Assembly: GCF_014640615.1 (NCBI RefSeq) | Contig: NZ_BMHH01000012.1 | Span: 1 to 64,000 of the forward strand | Direction of reading: 5' to 3' | DNA length: 64,000 nt | DNA from: Paramesorhizobium endophyticum | Lineage (GTDB): Bacteria > Pseudomonadota > Alphaproteobacteria > Rhizobiales > Rhizobiaceae | Shown: in pieces, positions 63,758 through 64,000 of the stretch | Numbering within the stretch: position 1 is the stretch's first letter | Layout: every line of letters begins with the position of its first letter | The notes under the pieces: model-generated | What the model was told of the DNA's origin: nothing | Database searches by the model: none | What the model saw: only the letters and a program-made list of their open reading frames with translations | Made by a program: the position numbers and the translations under genes

Positions 63758-64000
63758 CGGTCGATCCCGAACTGGCTGTGGCTCAACGCCCGCTCGATGC
63801 CTCGAAGTTCCGCCAATCCCTTCAACCGGCCGATTGCCGGATATCCGGGTTGCGCGCCGCGGGTCAGGTCATCGAGGATCTCCTGGCCGTGGTCGGGGCG
63901 CATCGGGATCTGATGGTCTTCGCGGCCTTCCGCTTTGCGGCGCTTTTCTTCCTTCAGCAGGGCTGCGATGACGGCGACCATATCCGTGCCGCCTTCCAGA
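63754..64000 (-). CDS. uxuA: mannonate dehydratase, C-terminal part (runs off the window)
   Basis: The last 82 residues of UxuA, which dehydrates D-mannonate to 2-keto-3-deoxygluconate. [35 protein letters not shown] and [20 protein letters not shown] are the usual C-terminal motifs; the RPDHG histidine region is near the metal site. The frame is open to the window edge, and the true start lies beyond 64000. It is translationally coupled to uxuB. Together they continue hexuronate breakdown. Confidence 0.93.

Overview
The window looks like chromosome or chromid DNA of an alphaproteobacterium of the order Hyphomicrobiales (Rhizobiales), close to Brucellaceae, Rhizobiaceae or Phyllobacteriaceae. 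The basis is GC-rich coding DNA with AT-rich spacers, a cysD-cysNC fusion operon, ku-ligD-ku, abundant ABC transporters, and several palindromic intergenic repeats of the kind common in this order. No rRNA, tRNA, CRISPR array or intact insertion sequence was seen. No genus is claimed.

Layout. 1-16 kb holds mostly single transport and envelope genes: a polyamine-type binding protein, an APC permease, YdcF, MarC, an esterase, YoaK, an ABC exporter behind a structured 18-codon leader ORF, an LptA-like periplasmic protein, an NfrB-like glycosyltransferase with a putative c-di-GMP-binding MshEN module, a CorC/HlyC protein and a GH108 muramidase. Three putative sRNAs with CCUCCUCCC (anti-Shine-Dalgarno) loops lie here: a convergent pair at 1.3-1.6 kb and a single one at 14.7 kb. 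16-20.5 kb is the NHEJ locus (ku, ligD, second ku). 21.7-27.2 kb is an oligopeptide ABC operon with a fused two-domain ATPase. 27.4-31.1 kb is sulfate activation (cysD, cysNC, cysQ). 31.2-34.2 kb is a three-gene TadG/TadE-like operon. 34.4-36.1 kb is an ABC-2 exporter.

36.2-39.4 kb is a decay zone. A transporter-histidine kinase-receiver-LuxR chain is broken by frameshifts and truncated at both ends. It abuts a 5'-truncated ureG that is itself interrupted by a 108-bp palindromic repeat. 39.5-45.6 kb is a carbohydrate locus (LacI, DUF2264, 2-hydroxyacid dehydrogenase, TIM-barrel isomerase, and a divergent binding protein) with no permease or ATPase. Next come gamma-glutamyltransferase and an M19 dipeptidase (glutathione/dipeptide breakdown), an NmrA/LysR divergent pair, and a 3.4-kb gene fusing an apparently intact PAP2 phosphatase to an autotransporter.

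54.8-59 kb is a second decay zone: frameshifted hlyD, stub of emrB, internally deleted sugar-binding protein, GMC-oxidoreductase remnant. The LacI regulator and an LprI/DUF4232-like protein there are intact. 59-64 kb is a sugar-acid region: GntR, COG3618 amidohydrolase and MatC carrier behind a clear palindromic operator, then uxuB and the C-terminal end of uxuA running off the window.

All frameshifts found lie in genes that are also truncated or whose operon partner is truncated, while the longest genes are clean. This favours real gene decay over sequencing error, but several indels are in homopolymers, so both must be considered.
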